A DNA stretch of 64,000 bases, from the NCBI GenBank assembly GCA_013398175.1, contig VZRZ01001080.1:610703-674702 (forward strand), given 5' to 3'. The stretch comes from Climacteris rufus (taxonomy: Eukaryota; Chordata; Aves; Passeriformes; Climacteridae). The notes below the pieces were generated by a model. It was given only the letters and a program-made list of their open reading frames with translations. It was not told the origin of the DNA and did not search any database. The translations under genes were made by a program, and so were the position numbers. Positions 63,337 to 64,000 of this stretch are shown in pieces (position 1 is the stretch's first letter; each line of letters opens with the position of its first letter).

Positions 63337-64000
63337 CTTTTTTCTTCCCCTCTCCCTCCCCCTATTCAGCCCTTCTCACCCTGCCTCCTTTTTTCCTTTT
63401 TAATTGTGTGGCCTCACAATGACTCATGGCAAGAAATCTAAACCATAACAGCACAACAAGATTCTTGCATGTGATCATTGTACAGTTTGCAGCTAACCTC
63501 CAGCTTCAGCATATGATCATAAATATGGAATCTCAACAAATCTCCGGACAGTTTTGTCACTTGCTAAACTGTTAATTCGTGTACCATTAGGTTGAATTCT
63601 GTCCATTTTTATGTTTAGTCAAGACAATCCATTTGCTCATGCCCCAATGAGTATAATTTGCTCACATGTGCTGTTTCAGCAGCAAGCAGGGGAGACTTGG
63701 AAACTTGTAGAAAGTACATTTTCTCAGCTATTCAACCTGAATATGTAAACTGTAAAGTTACTTGAGAGCATTTTCTCAGCCAAGTCCACGGAAAGCAAGA
63801 CAGCTATCTGCAGGAGAGTCATCAACAAGTAACAAAGAAGGACCATAAATATTCACACATTGATCAACCCTGCAAATTCATTTCTATAATGATGCTTCTG
63901 AAACTGATAAGATTCATGATCAAAAAATTACTTAGATTAACTCCTACTAGATTCAGTTTGTAATAACAACCATGTCACAGGAACACTTTTCTTTGCTTAG
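63337..64000. other. Unannotated DNA without recognised genes
   Basis: After a C/T-rich tail, the sequence from about 63,420 to 63,760 is repeat-free with a balanced texture that resembles conserved noncoding DNA, though nothing in it is diagnostic. No open frame of note and no RNA gene are seen up to the window end. Confidence 0.5.

Noticed and set aside
1..64000. CRISPR arrays, operons, bacterial-type promoters or a prophage
   Set aside because: No regularly spaced repeats or gene clusters exist; the repeat content is avian.

Overview
The window looks like gene-poor, AT-rich chromosomal DNA from a bird, most likely a passerine. The evidence is the repeat content. There are several truncated CR1 LINE copies, recognised by the avian CR1 3' region with ATTCTATG-like ends. 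There are also five solo-type LTRs of endogenous retroviruses, pentanucleotide satellites and many A/T-rich simple repeats. No bacterial or viral gene organisation is present. Open frames are short (the longest without Ns is 141 codons, inside an LTR), and I recognise no protein-coding gene. The assignment to birds is firm; the assignment to passerines is inference.

Layout: 1-9.4 kb is unannotated AT-rich DNA with a hexamer microsatellite at 5.8 kb. The 3' part of an ERVL-like LTR lies at 9.48-9.72 kb. A 309-base assembly gap lies at 13.49-13.80 kb. The stretch from 14.6 to 23.7 kb is dense in mobile elements: a solo LTR of family B (14,653-15,240), two solo LTRs of family A (17,826-18,374 and 21,853-22,411) and a CR1 fragment on the minus strand (23.25-23.67 kb). 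Three of these LTRs are flanked by perfect 6-base target-site duplications, which fits the class II (ERVK-like) pattern. From 24 to 60 kb the sequence is mostly unique intergenic or intronic DNA, with five more CR1 fragments at 31.4, 36.2, 42.0, 45.5 and 55.6 kb, a long (TTTCC)n tract at 35.05 kb and a 51-base gap inside poly(A) at 59.8 kb. A second family B LTR with a good TATA box lies at 60.43-61.10 kb, and a (TTCCC)n tract lies at 63.28 kb.

Possible genes: two short plus-strand segments have splice-site-like borders and open frames (35,260-35,354 and 44,661-44,720), and a minus-strand segment at 45,090-45,221 is similar. They could be internal exons of an unidentified gene or long noncoding RNA, or chance pseudo-exons. 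A block near 40.54-40.83 kb has the texture of a conserved noncoding enhancer. None of this can be settled without alignment or RNA data. I found no convincing new biological system. The most checkable points are the candidate exon at 35.3 kb, the recurrent independent insertions of the two LTR families, the uniform plus orientation of all five LTRs, and several perfect inverted repeats.
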